Below, piece after piece: positions 42,534-52,477 of a DNA stretch of 64,000 nt; the first letter of the stretch is position 1, and every line of letters begins with the position of its first letter. The notes below the pieces were generated by a model. The model did not search any database, was not told where the DNA came from, and worked only from the letters and a program-made list of their open reading frames with translations. The stretch comes from an uncultured Bacilli bacterium (GTDB taxonomy: Bacteria; Bacillota_I; Bacilli_A; RF39; UBA660): NCBI GenBank assembly GCA_934095865.1, contig CAKOKU010000002.1:62001-126000 (forward strand). The letters are read 5' to 3'. Position numbers and translations under genes: made by a program.

Positions 42534-43585
42534 TATTCTCCCATTAATTTTAATCTTTGATCTTCTGTTATTAATGCCTCGATTATTGGGTCAATATTGC
42601 CTTCCATGACACGATCTAATTCCATAATTGAGAAATTTATACGATGGTCAGTAACACGATTTTGAGGATAATTATAAGTTCTTATTTTTTCAGAGCGATC
42701 ACCGGTACCGATTTTTTTACGGGATTCACCAACTTGGGATTCTTTTTCAGCAACAGCCATATCATGAAGTTTGGCTGCTAACATTTTCATAGCTTTTTCT
42801 TTATTCTTTAACTGAGATCTTTCTACCTGGCAAGTTACGATTGTATTTGTAGGTATATGAGTGATACGTACAGCTGAGTTAGATGTATTTACCGATTGAC
42901 CACCAGCACCACTAGAATGGTAAACATCTATTTTTAAATCACTTTCTTTAATTTCAACATCATTGATATTTACCTCTGGCATAACTAAAACCGTTGCAGT
43001 TGAGGTATGAACACGGCCACCAGCTTCAGTTACAGGTACTCTTTGTACACGATGCGATCCGCTTTCAAATTTTAATTTAGAATAAACATTTTCACCACGA
43101 ATCATAAATTCTATTTGAGAAAAACCACCAGCAGAGCCTTCTAGTTCATGCAAAACTTCAATTTTCCAATTGTTTTTTTCAGCATAGCGAGTATACATAC
43201 GGTATAAATCACCAGCAAAGATATTTGCTTCATCACCACCGGCAGCGCCACGAATTTCCATAATAATATTTTTATCATCGTTAGGATCTTTAGGAATTAA
43301 TAGTAGTTGAAGCTCTTTTTCTAAACGCTCTTTATCCTCTTGAGCTTGAGTTATTTCTTCTTCGGCTAAATCACGCATTTCTGGGTCATTTAACATTTGC
43401 TTTGCTTCTTCAATCGTTGTATCACATTTTAAATATTCACGGTATTTTAAAACAATTTCTTCTAAATCAGCTTTTTCTTTGGATAGTTTACGTAATAAGT
43501 TATAGTCTTGTAAAACTTCACTTTTAGTTAGTTCTTCTAATAATTCTTCGTATTTTGCAGTAATATTTTGTAATCTTTCTTTCAT
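42533..43585 (-). CDS. prfA: Peptide chain release factor 1
   Basis: About 350 residues with G-A-G-G-Q-S-V-N-T (GGQ motif) and R-E-specific recognition loop for UAA/UAG stops. The ATG at 43585 follows AAAGGA by 6 nt; the TTG at 43600 lies upstream of that RBS. It is translated together with prmC. Confidence 0.96.
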   Translation of the reverse strand: MKERLQNITAKYEELLEELTKSEVLQDYNLLRKLSKEKADLEEIVLKYREYLKCDTTIEEAKQMLNDPEMRDLAEEEITQAQEDKERLEKELQLLLIPKDPNDDKNIIMEIRGAAGGDEANIFAGDLYRMYTRYAEKNNWKIEVLHELEGSAGGFSQIEFMIRGENVYSKLKFESGSHRVQRVPVTEAGGRVHTSTATVLVMPEVNINDVEIKESDLKIDVYHSSGAGGQSVNTSNSAVRITHIPTNTIVTCQVERSQLKNKEKAMKMLAAKLHDMAVAEKESQVGESRKKIGTGDRSEKIRTYNYPQNRVTDHRINFSIMELDRVMEGNIDPIIEALITEDQRLKLMGE

Positions 43586-43633
43586 AAAGTTTCCTTTCAA
43601 ATCAATTTAATTATATAAATTTTAATGAAAAAA

Positions 43634-43650
43634 AGCAAATTTTCATTGCT
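43634..43650 (-). terminator. Terminator of rpoE
   Basis: AGCAA (43634-43638) pairs with TTGCT (43646-43650) and on the minus strand a run of seven T residues follows. Confidence 0.7.
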
Positions 43651-43661
43651 CTTTTTGACTA

Positions 43662-44105
43662 TTAATCTAAATTAGCATTTTCTTCATCAGAATCGTCAGA
43701 GACAACTACTAAGCCTTGAAGGTCATCATCATTGTCATCTTCTGGTTCATCTTCATCATAGTAGACATTATTTGAATCTTCTTCAGCTTCATCTTCTTCT
43801 GGTTCTTCGTTATCAGACTCAATATCATCTTCTTCATCTTCAATTATTATTTTAGCTTGATGACGGCTCTTTAAATCCCAAAAACCTTTTTCTAACATCA
43901 TAAAGCGTTGATCGGTAGATAATACTTGAAAGAAATCAGCTATTTTTGCTTCATATTCACTATCACTAAGACCTAATAAATCACATATTTGTTTGAATAA
44001 ATCAGTTATTTTTATTTTTTCTCCTGAGTTTTCTAAAATCATATAGGCGATATCGTCATAACTTTTTGATTCTAGTTCTTCTTTGGATAAATCAGTTATT
44101 TTCAT
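43662..44105 (-). CDS. rpoE: RNA polymerase delta subunit
   Basis: 147 residues. The N-terminal winged domain (about 1-85) includes S-Y-D-D-I-A-Y-M-I-L and G-F-W-D-L-K-S-R. The C-terminal 55 residues are almost entirely Asp/Glu, the disordered acidic tail that displaces nucleic acid from RNA polymerase. Found only in Bacillota. It lies 11 bp after argS. Confidence 0.93.
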   Translation of the reverse strand: MKITDLSKEELESKSYDDIAYMILENSGEKIKITDLFKQICDLLGLSDSEYEAKIADFFQVLSTDQRFMMLEKGFWDLKSRHQAKIIIEDEEDDIESDNEEPEEDEAEEDSNNVYYDEDEPEDDNDDDLQGLVVVSDDSDEENANLD

Positions 44106-44116
44106 ATATATTCCTC

Positions 44117-45868
44117 CTACATTTTATTGGGTATTTCTATACCTAGTATATTCAATAATTTAATATTATTCTCATAAATTATTTTGGTCAATACTAACCA
44201 TGATTCTTTCTTATTTATATCTCCCTCAATTAGGACCTTATTTGAAGAATAAAAGTTATTATAAAGATTAGTAATTTTATATAAATAATCAGTTATATCA
44301 TTTAATGATTTACTAGTAAACGATTTTATTATAGTACTTCTTAACGTCGTTGTTAGTAATATTATTTCTTTTTCTATTGGTGTTGTAACTTGATGGTATT
44401 TGCTATATTTTATCCCAGCTTCTTGAGCTTTAGTTAAAAGTGATTTCATTCTAATTGTTGAGTAAAGTAGGTAAGGACCCGTTTTTCCTTGTAAATCGCT
44501 AAATTTTACTGGGTCAAAATTATAATCTTTGCCGCGGAAAGGAATTAAGTCTGCATATTTTACAGTAGCTATTCCTACTGTTTCCGCAATTTGTTTTCTT
44601 TCTTCGCCAACTATACTTGGCATAATTTTCTTTTCACACTCAGAAACCACCATATCAAGTAATTCTTCTAGGGCCATGACGCCACCATCTCTAGTTTTAA
44701 ATGGTGTACCATCGCTGCCATTCATAGTTCCAAATGGAATAAATTCTAATTTTGTTTCAGGCTTAACCATTTCAGATTTTCTGGCAGCTCTAAAAACTTG
44801 TTCAAAGTGAAGAGCTTGACGATTATCAGCTAAGTACCATATTTCATCTGGATTCCATATTTTCATACGTTCCCAAATACAAGCTAAATCTGTTGTTTCA
44901 TAAGAAGCTGTTCCATTACTTTTAACTAGTAATAGTGGGGGAATTTCATGGTCGTCATCTTCTTTGTTAACAAATATTACTTTCGCACCATCAGAATCCT
45001 TGACAACGCCTCTATTAAATAGGTACTCATTCATTTCTGGAATATAACGATTACCATCACTTTCACCTTCTAAAATATCAAAAGTAGTATTTAACCTTTT
45101 ATAAACTCTTGTAATATCTGTTTTAGAAATATTCATGATTGCGTGCCATAAAGCAGTGTATCCTGGTTCGCCATCCTGAAATTTGGCAGTTATTAGACGT
45201 GCTTCTTCTAAGTAAGCAGCATCTTCTTTAGCCTTTGTACTTGCTAATGGATAGATTTTGATTAAGTCATTATTATCTATTGGTAAGGTTTTAGGATATT
45301 CTCCTTGAAATTTTTCATCAAAAAATGGCAATGTAGGATAGCGTTTTTTAATTTCTAACATTACTAACCCAATTGGACGGCCCCAATCGCCAAAATGCGC
45401 ATCGCTATAAGTTTTATAGCCAAGAGCTGAGGCTAGTCTTTTTAGGGCTTCGCCTATATTAGCGGAGCGCAAATGACCAACATGTAGGGCTTTAGCTACA
45501 TTAGCACCGCCATAATCAAAGAAAATAGTCTTTTTAGCATTATTATAATAATTCCACTCAATATTAGAATTTAGGCGATTAAAATAATCAACTAAGCTTT
45601 GACTTTTAAAAGAAAAGTTAATAAATCCGGGACCTGCTACATTAACATTTTCATATCTATCATCCTTAGTTAAAGCTTCTATTATATTGTTAGCTATTTC
45701 TCTTGGATTTTGATGATAAATACTTGCTAACTGCATAGCGCCATTGTATTGATAGTCGCCCAACTCTTTTCGTGAAGATGGATTTAATACTACATCATCA
45801 ACTTCATAACCACATTTTTTTAAAATATGTTGCCAATATTGTTGTTCTTCTTCTATAAAACTCATCAT
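44117..45868 (-). CDS. argS: Arginyl-tRNA synthetase
   Basis: 583 residues. HIGH motif is A-L-H-V-G-H-L-R-S; the Arg-specific N-terminal domain is present (G-D-Y-Q-Y-N-G-A-M-Q-L-A). C-terminal anticodon-binding helices contain the family motif G-K-T-G-P-Y-L-L-Y-S. Order ywiB-argS-rpoE matches B. subtilis. RBS AAGGAG. Confidence 0.95.
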   Translation of the reverse strand: MMSFIEEEQQYWQHILKKCGYEVDDVVLNPSSRKELGDYQYNGAMQLASIYHQNPREIANNIIEALTKDDRYENVNVAGPGFINFSFKSQSLVDYFNRLNSNIEWNYYNNAKKTIFFDYGGANVAKALHVGHLRSANIGEALKRLASALGYKTYSDAHFGDWGRPIGLVMLEIKKRYPTLPFFDEKFQGEYPKTLPIDNNDLIKIYPLASTKAKEDAAYLEEARLITAKFQDGEPGYTALWHAIMNISKTDITRVYKRLNTTFDILEGESDGNRYIPEMNEYLFNRGVVKDSDGAKVIFVNKEDDDHEIPPLLLVKSNGTASYETTDLACIWERMKIWNPDEIWYLADNRQALHFEQVFRAARKSEMVKPETKLEFIPFGTMNGSDGTPFKTRDGGVMALEELLDMVVSECEKKIMPSIVGEERKQIAETVGIATVKYADLIPFRGKDYNFDPVKFSDLQGKTGPYLLYSTIRMKSLLTKAQEAGIKYSKYHQVTTPIEKEIILLTTTLRSTIIKSFTSKSLNDITDYLYKITNLYNNFYSSNKVLIEGDINKKESWLVLTKIIYENNIKLLNILGIEIPNKM

Positions 45869-45888
45869 AAGACCGCTCCTTTTTTAGC

Positions 45889-46245
45889 TTATAATTTTAT
45901 CTCGATTTTAGTAAAAGCATCATCGGTTTCTAATTGATAATATATTTCTAGAAAATCATCGGTAAAACTAAATTCAGCACTATCAACCATAATATCTACA
46001 TAACAATCAAGTTCTTTTAATAAGTATTCGCAAGTATGTTGACCATTTTTATTTATTGTTAACTTTAAGTTATACTCTTGATTATCTCTAACTAAAACGA
46101 GTTGCTCTTCACCAATTAAAATACTATTTTGAACATCATCTAAAATAAACTTATATCTGTTATCTGAAAGATTATAATTTACTTCTTTTTGATTTAAACA
46201 TAAGTCATTATTTTTATAAAGTTTTATACTTAACGAATTATTCAA
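45889..46245 (-). CDS. DUF1934 (YwiB-like) protein
   Basis: 118 residues, predicted beta barrel of calycin type (Y-K-F-I-L-D-D, G-Q-H-T-C-E-Y-L, L-E-I-Y-Y-Q-L). Position just upstream of argS fits YwiB of B. subtilis. Function unknown. An extended -10 TGTTATAAT lies at 46282-46274 on the minus strand. Confidence 0.75.
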   Translation of the reverse strand: MNNSLSIKLYKNNDLCLNQKEVNYNLSDNRYKFILDDVQNSILIGEEQLVLVRDNQEYNLKLTINKNGQHTCEYLLKELDCYVDIMVDSAEFSFTDDFLEIYYQLETDDAFTKIEIKL

Positions 46246-46273
46246 AAAGCATACCTCCGTTTTTTTCTAAAAC

Positions 46274-46282
46274 ATTATAACA
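46274..46282 (-). promoter_or_regulatory. Extended -10 element before ywiB-argS-rpoE
   Basis: Minus strand TGT-TATAAT at 46282-46274, about 30 bp before the start of the DUF1934 gene. The -35 is weak. Confidence 0.4.
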
Positions 46283-46345
46283 TAGGTATTTTAAAATAAC
46301 TACATAAATTAATTATTTTTTTCCATAATAAAATTAGGTGAGAGT

Positions 46346-48280
46346 ATGAAGTTAGCAAAGAAAACTATCAAACTCGGTATTTTCTTTAGTATCTTAGGCA
46401 TTTTAACATTAATAAGTCTATATGTTGTTGCTTATTTTTCGCCGGTTTTAGATATTAAAAGTACGGGGCAATATTATATTTATGATAATGATAATAATTT
46501 AGTTTTTCAGGGAAGTGGCAATGCAAAGTGGGTTAATTTAGAAGATGTTTCTCCTTATTTTATTGATGCAATTATAAGTACAGAAGATAAAAATTTTTAC
46601 AAGCATAATGGATTTGACTATTTACGTATTTTGAAAACTTTATTTTTGAATTTTAAAACTAGAAGTATTGTTGGTGGAGCATCAACAATATCACAGCAAT
46701 ATGTAAAAAATTTATATTTAGATTTTGATAAAACTTGGGAGCGAAAATTAGAAGAAGCTTGGTTAACTTTAAAATTAGAAGTACACTATGATAAAGATGA
46801 TATCTTAGAAGGATATATAAATACAATCAATTTTGGTCAAGGAAATTTTGGAATTGAAAATGCCGCTAATTATTATTTTAATAAAAGTGCTAAAAATTTA
46901 ACTTTGGAAGAAAGTATTATTCTTTCTGGTATTCCTAAAGGACCGAGTTATTACAATCCTGTTAGTAATTATGATAATGCAATTAAACGTGCCAATGTAG
47001 TGGCAAAAGCTATGGTTAACAATAAAAAAATTAGTGAAGATACTAAAAACAATTTATTTCAAAATAAAATTGAAATTTATGGAAAAAGAACAGAAAATAA
47101 TTTAGATACAATTATGTACTATCAAGATTTAGTAATTAAAGAACTAGAAAGCATAAGTGCAATTCCAACATCACTTATTGAAACTGGTGGCTTAAAAATA
47201 TACACTTCTTTTGATTTAAAATTACAAACCATTTTAGAAAATAGTATTAATAATAATATTAAAGATGATTTACAGGTAGCTAGTGTTGTAATTGATCCTA
47301 AAACCGGTAATATCATGGCTCTAACTGGTGGCAAAAATTATGCGGAAAGTCAGTATAACAGAGCTTCAGTTATGAAAAGACAAGTTGGTAGTACTATGAA
47401 ACCTTTACTTTATTATGCGGCTTTAGAAAATGGAATGACTTCTACTTCAACTTTCCTTAGCCAAGAAACCACTTTCGTCTTTTCTAATAATGAAACATAT
47501 TCACCACAAAATTATAATCAAAGATATGGAAATAAAGATATTACAATGGCAGCTGCTCTTAGTTACAGTGATAATATTTATGCAGTTAAAACACACCTAT
47601 TTTTGGGAACCGATGCGTTAGTAAACATATCAAAAAGAATGGGAATTAACGAGTACTTACCTAATATTGCTTCGTTACCGCTAGGAACTGTGGAGTTGTC
47701 AATGCTAGATTTTGCCAATGCTTATACAACTTTAGCAAGCGGTGGATATAAAAAAGATTTATCTTTTATTAGAAAAGTCACTGATATTAATGGCAATATT
47801 TTATATGAGAAAAAAGATAATAGTACGCAAGTTCTAAATGAAAGTTACACCTATATTTTAAATGAACTTTTAACTTCTACATATAGTAGTGCTTTTAAAG
47901 ATTATAATACGCCAACAATTATTGGCTTGGCTTCAAAAATAAGTCGTAAATATGCGATGAAAACAGGGTCAACTGGTACTGATTGTTGGATGATTGGTTA
48001 CAATCCTGATATTTTAATGATGGTTTGGAACGGTTATGATGATAATAAGGAACTAAATGGAACACATAGTAAAATCAATAAAAATATTTGGGTAGAAACA
48101 GTAGAGGAGTATGTTAAAGATAAGGAAGCTCATTGGTATGAAAAGCCCGAAAATGTCGTGGGGATTCCAAGAGATGCTGTTACTGGTGGGGAAGTTACTG
48201 ATATAAATAAATCCTTTGTTTATTATTATGTAAAAGGAAGCGAAATTGTTGTTAGCAATGAAAGCAAAGAAAATGAATAA
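46346..48280 (+). CDS. Class A penicillin-binding protein (PBP1-type)
   Basis: 644 residues. A cytoplasmic tail and one membrane helix (about 10-33) precede a GT51 transglycosylase domain (E-D-K-N-F-Y-K-H-N-G and G-G-A-S-T-I-S-Q-Q). The transpeptidase domain has G-S-T-M-K (S-x-x-K), S-D-N and K-T-G-S. It polymerises glycan strands and cross-links stem peptides outside the membrane. The RBS is AGGTGAGAG before the ATG. It lies alone, facing parB. Confidence 0.93.
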   Translation: MKLAKKTIKLGIFFSILGILTLISLYVVAYFSPVLDIKSTGQYYIYDNDNNLVFQGSGNAKWVNLEDVSPYFIDAIISTEDKNFYKHNGFDYLRILKTLFLNFKTRSIVGGASTISQQYVKNLYLDFDKTWERKLEEAWLTLKLEVHYDKDDILEGYINTINFGQGNFGIENAANYYFNKSAKNLTLEESIILSGIPKGPSYYNPVSNYDNAIKRANVVAKAMVNNKKISEDTKNNLFQNKIEIYGKRTENNLDTIMYYQDLVIKELESISAIPTSLIETGGLKIYTSFDLKLQTILENSINNNIKDDLQVASVVIDPKTGNIMALTGGKNYAESQYNRASVMKRQVGSTMKPLLYYAALENGMTSTSTFLSQETTFVFSNNETYSPQNYNQRYGNKDITMAAALSYSDNIYAVKTHLFLGTDALVNISKRMGINEYLPNIASLPLGTVELSMLDFANAYTTLASGGYKKDLSFIRKVTDINGNILYEKKDNSTQVLNESYTYILNELLTSTYSSAFKDYNTPTIIGLASKISRKYAMKTGSTGTDCWMIGYNPDILMMVWNGYDDNKELNGTHSKINKNIWVETVEEYVKDKEAHWYEKPENVVGIPRDAVTGGEVTDINKSFVYYYVKGSEIVVSNESKENE

Positions 48281-48362
48281 AAAAAGTATAGAAATTTAAT
48301 AAAAGCTTTTTAACTCATTATCTTAGTTAATTTTAAAAACTTATTATTAAAAACTATACTTA

Positions 48363-49763
48363 TTAATTAACATTAATAGTTATTTGATAGCCATCTGCTG
48401 AATTTGTTTCATTGTATTTTACATTAAATCCCTGACGACGAAGTTCAGAAATAACAGATTGTAAGCTTTCTTTGGCAGATGTTAAATCTTTCACAGATTT
48501 TTCTGTTGGAGCTTCATCGTTAGTTAAACCATTTAATAAGCTCATTGGATCAAACAATTCATCGCTAGAACTAGATTCTGGTTCATTAGCTGTAAATTCA
48601 TTTGTACTTGGTGGTGTAAAAAATTTATTATTTGGATTTAATGGACTTACTTGTTCACTAAACAATGTATTATCTAGTGGTGTTTGGGTTGGTGAATTGA
48701 ATGTATCTGTATTCGTTATCATACCTAAATCAGACTTGGTATCTGATGGTAAAACTTCAATATCTTTTTTTGTTGCTGGAGATGATTGGACATTATCAGG
48801 TTGAAGAAAATCGAAGGAAAAATATCCTTTATTTGAATTATTAACTTTCTTTTTCTCATCATCACTTATTGGTTCCAAAGTTTCATATAAAACAGGCTTT
48901 TTTAATGATTCAAAATTACCTAATGTATCATTATTTAGCATTGCTTCGTTTAAACTTTCACTCGAGTTATCCACAGGTTCATCTAGAGCATCAATTATTT
49001 TGACAGAATTTAGACTACTTTCTGAAGTATCATTACTATAATCTTTTAATATATCATCTTCCATAGTTGGTATATTTTTTTTATTTATATCAGTAGCGTT
49101 ACTTTTAATACTATCTATATTAGGATTGATATCAACTAGAGGTATTTCTGATTTCTTAGAATCATCTTTTAATTTCTTTAATTCTTGATCTAGCTGACGA
49201 ACTGTTAAGCGTTCAGTTATTATACGCGTTAACCATTCTTTTTCTTTTTCCGGATCATTTAGCACTAATAAACTACGGGCATGGCGTTCACTTATTTTAC
49301 CTTCTAATAAAGCTTGTTGTACTTCATCATCAAGATTTAATAGTCTTAATTTATTGGCAACAGATGACTGAGAAATTCCCATTTTTTGGGCAAGTTGTTC
49401 TTGAGTATAGCCCTTATCTAACAAATTTTTATAACTTCTTGCTTCTTCGATTGGGGTAAGATTGCGTCTTTGAATATTTTCAACAAGAGCTATTTCTGCA
49501 GAAGAATTATCATCTATATTAGAGATTACTGCCGGAACTGTTGTAAGACCGGCCATAATAGAAGCTTTGTAACGTCTTTCACCAGCTATAATTTCATATT
49601 TGCTGCCTAATTTACGTAAAACTAATGGTTGAATAATTCCATGTTCTTTAATTGAGGCTGCTAATTCTTTTAAACCTTGTTCATCAAATGACAATCTTGG
49701 TTGAAAACGATTTGGGATTATATCATCTATATTTACTTGTAAAACATTGTCTTCCATTTTCAT
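48363..49763 (-). CDS. ParB/Noc-family CTP-dependent DNA-binding protein with long insert
   Basis: 466 residues. N-terminal ParB domain with the CTP-binding motif A-G-E-R-R-Y-K-A, the E-N-I-Q-R motif, and the HTH with Q-E-Q-L-A-Q-K-M-G-I-S-Q-S-S-V. Residues about 200-415 are Asn/Ser/Asp-rich and look disordered, an unusual insert; a short conserved C-terminal dimer segment follows (V-I-S-E-L-R-R-Q-G-F). It lies downstream of rsmG where Bacillus has noc. No parA lies beside it, and no canonical parS was seen. It could be Spo0J/ParB or Noc. The RBS is AAGGGG. Confidence 0.85.
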   Translation of the reverse strand: MKMEDNVLQVNIDDIIPNRFQPRLSFDEQGLKELAASIKEHGIIQPLVLRKLGSKYEIIAGERRYKASIMAGLTTVPAVISNIDDNSSAEIALVENIQRRNLTPIEEARSYKNLLDKGYTQEQLAQKMGISQSSVANKLRLLNLDDEVQQALLEGKISERHARSLLVLNDPEKEKEWLTRIITERLTVRQLDQELKKLKDDSKKSEIPLVDINPNIDSIKSNATDINKKNIPTMEDDILKDYSNDTSESSLNSVKIIDALDEPVDNSSESLNEAMLNNDTLGNFESLKKPVLYETLEPISDDEKKKVNNSNKGYFSFDFLQPDNVQSSPATKKDIEVLPSDTKSDLGMITNTDTFNSPTQTPLDNTLFSEQVSPLNPNNKFFTPPSTNEFTANEPESSSSDELFDPMSLLNGLTNDEAPTEKSVKDLTSAKESLQSVISELRRQGFNVKYNETNSADGYQITINVN

Positions 49764-49884
49764 ATCTCTAGACCCCTTTACTGTTATAGTCTATATTTAT
49801 AATAACTTATAATCCTAATTTTTGCAACTCAAATCAAAATTTACTAATAATAAATATTAGCAAAAAAATGAAGGCAAATATAAG

Positions 49885-50610
49885 TTATTTTTGATGTTTA
49901 AATTTTAAATTAGTATTTTGTTTAATTATTTTATTATATTCACGTGGATATACATGACTTGTTGGTTTATATTTTTGAATTTTTATAAGTGCACGATTCG
50001 AATTTTCAACTGGTAGAGAAAATTCTTGAATATCAATTACTTTAGAAGACAGTTTTGTTAAAATTGATTTGCTATTTTCTAATTCTGATTGATAATTTGA
50101 TTTCATAGCAATAAAGTAGCCATTAACTCTTACATAGGGAATAGCTAGTTCAGATAAAACTGCTAAATCAGCAACGGCACGGGATGTTACTATATCATAA
50201 GTTTCACGACGATTTTTAATAAATTCTTCAGCGCGAGTATGAACAAGTTCAACTTGAATATTTAATTTGGTTGCTAATTCATTTAAAAAAGTAATTTTTT
50301 TATTATTACTGTCCATCAAGGTTACATTTAAATTTGGATAGCATATTTTTAATACCATCCCAGGAAAACCAGCACCAGTGCCTATATCCAATAGAGAGTC
50401 TATTCCAGATAAGTCAACCATTTTAATAATTGTTAAACTATCATAAAAATGTTTTAAATAAACTTCTTCTGTTGTTTTAATGGCCGTTAAATTAGTGTGC
50501 TTATTATATTCCAATAAAAAATCGGCATACAATTTCAATTGTTGTAGTTGAGCATCAGATAATTTCAAATTTAATTTAACTAGTTCTTCCTTAAATTGTT
50601 CTTCAGTCAT
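49885..50610 (-). CDS. rsmG: 16S rRNA (guanine527-N7)-methyltransferase
   Basis: 241 residues with the SAM motif L-L-D-I-G-T-G-A-G-F-P-G and the T-S-R-A-V-A motif of RsmG/GidB. Methylates G527 in 16S rRNA. Its start overlaps the end of mnmG by 8 bp, continuing the mnmE-mnmG-rsmG cluster. Confidence 0.95.
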   Translation of the reverse strand: MTEEQFKEELVKLNLKLSDAQLQQLKLYADFLLEYNKHTNLTAIKTTEEVYLKHFYDSLTIIKMVDLSGIDSLLDIGTGAGFPGMVLKICYPNLNVTLMDSNNKKITFLNELATKLNIQVELVHTRAEEFIKNRRETYDIVTSRAVADLAVLSELAIPYVRVNGYFIAMKSNYQSELENSKSILTKLSSKVIDIQEFSLPVENSNRALIKIQKYKPTSHVYPREYNKIIKQNTNLKFKHQK

Positions 50611-52477
50611 TATTATATTCCTTTCGCAAATAGATAGTAAGAATTGAAATATCAGCAGGATTTACACCACTAATTCTCATGGCTTGAGCAATTGTTTGGG
50701 GACGAACTTTCTTTAGCTTCTGACGAGCTTCACTGGCTAGATTAATAACTTTATTATAATCAATATCATTAGGAATCTGCTTTGTTTCTAGCTTAAGCAT
50801 TTTCTCAACTTCTTTGAAAGTTTTAGCAATATATCCTTCATATTTAATGCTTATTTCTACTTGTTCTTTTACTTGGTCAGTATAATTAAGTGGGGTTATT
50901 TTATTTAAAAATTCCATATTAATTTCTGGGCGTTTTAGTAAATCATATAAGGACATTGAATGAGTTGGTACTTGTTTTTCTGAGGAGATAAATAATTCTT
51001 TAACTTCACTAGTTAATTTTAATTTTGTATTTTGTAAATGATTAGTTAATTCTTTGATATCATTTTCTTTAGTGATCAAATTTTGATATTGTTGTTCAGT
51101 GATAGTATTGAATTCTTTAGCAATATGACGTAAGCGTAAATCAGCATTGTCATGACGCAAAATTAGGCGGAACTCAGCACGAGATGTCAACATACGGTAT
51201 GGTTCTTGAGTACCTTTTGTTACTAAATCGTCAATCAATACGCCTATATAAGCTTCATTTCGTTTTAGAATAAGTGGCTCTTTATTTTCTACTTTTTGGG
51301 CAGCATTGATACCGGCAATTATACCTTGACCTGCAGCTTCTTCATAACCACTGGTGCCATTTATTTGACCGGCAGTAAAAAGACCAGAAATAACTTTTGA
51401 TTCTAGAGAAGGTTTTATTTGTAATGGATCAATAGCATCATATTCAATGGCATAGGCATATTTACTAATTATAGCATTTTCCAAGCCGGGAAGAGAATGG
51501 ACCATTTGCTCTTGAATATCATGAGGCATTGATGTTGAGAATCCTTGAAGATACCAATCATCATAGTACAAACTTTCTGGTTCTAAAAATAATTGATGGC
51601 GATCTTTATCATGAAAACGAACTATTTTATCTTCAATAGATGGACAGTATCTTGGACCAATTCCTTCAACATATCCGCCATACATGCTTGATTTACTTAA
51701 GTTATCTTCTATGATTTTTTTTGTTTCTAGAGTTGTGTACAAAAGATAACATTTTTGTTGCTTAGAAATGTCATAGGTTGCTGGATTATCATTAGAAAAT
51801 GTCCAGTAAGTATTATCTCCACATTCAGCATGAAGTTTAGAAAAATCAATAGAAGAAGCTTTGATTCTTTGAGGAGTACCAGTTTTTAATCTTTGGATAG
51901 TTAGGCCGTTTTCTTTTAAATGCGTACTTAAATTTTCACTGCGGCGTTCTCCGTGAGGACCACCATCATGTTTTTCAGCACCACACAAAATACTACCACG
52001 TAGGTAAGTACCAGTTGTTAAAATTAAAGTTTGAGTAAATATTTTGCTGCCATCTTCAAGAATGATACCCTTTATTTTCTTATTTTCAACAATGATGTTA
52101 TCAACCATACCTTCAATAATATCTAGATTAGGTGTATTTCGTAATTCTTTTAACATTTCTTCTGGATAGGTTATCTTATCTGCTTGAGCACGTAAACTAC
52201 GTACCGCAGGACCTTTACCACTGTTTAACATTTTTATTTGAAAATGGGATCTATCGGCAACACGCCCCATTAACCCACCTAAAGCATCTATTTCACGAAC
52301 AATTATCCCTTTAGCAGTACCACCAATCGAAGGATTACATGGCATATCAGCTATATTTTTTATATTCATAGTTACAAGTGCAGTTTTATGGCCTTTAAAA
52401 GCCGCGATGTGAGCAGCCTCACATCCCGCATGACCACCACCAACTACAATGATTTCATAATTATTCATTTTTATCAC
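50603..52477 (-). CDS. mnmG: tRNA uridine-34 modification enzyme MnmG (GidA)
   Basis: 624 residues. FAD-binding start I-V-V-G-G-G-H-A-G-C-E-A-A, and the P-C-N-P-S-I-G-G-T-A-K-G motif. With MnmE it makes the carboxymethylaminomethyl group on wobble U34. The start may be the GTG at 52477, overlapping the mnmE stop (TAGTG) 5 nt after AGGA, or the ATG at 52468. Confidence 0.95.
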   Translation of the reverse strand: MIKMNNYEIIVVGGGHAGCEAAHIAAFKGHKTALVTMNIKNIADMPCNPSIGGTAKGIIVREIDALGGLMGRVADRSHFQIKMLNSGKGPAVRSLRAQADKITYPEEMLKELRNTPNLDIIEGMVDNIIVENKKIKGIILEDGSKIFTQTLILTTGTYLRGSILCGAEKHDGGPHGERRSENLSTHLKENGLTIQRLKTGTPQRIKASSIDFSKLHAECGDNTYWTFSNDNPATYDISKQQKCYLLYTTLETKKIIEDNLSKSSMYGGYVEGIGPRYCPSIEDKIVRFHDKDRHQLFLEPESLYYDDWYLQGFSTSMPHDIQEQMVHSLPGLENAIISKYAYAIEYDAIDPLQIKPSLESKVISGLFTAGQINGTSGYEEAAGQGIIAGINAAQKVENKEPLILKRNEAYIGVLIDDLVTKGTQEPYRMLTSRAEFRLILRHDNADLRLRHIAKEFNTITEQQYQNLITKENDIKELTNHLQNTKLKLTSEVKELFISSEKQVPTHSMSLYDLLKRPEINMEFLNKITPLNYTDQVKEQVEISIKYEGYIAKTFKEVEKMLKLETKQIPNDIDYNKVINLASEARQKLKKVRPQTIAQAMRISGVNPADISILTIYLRKEYNND

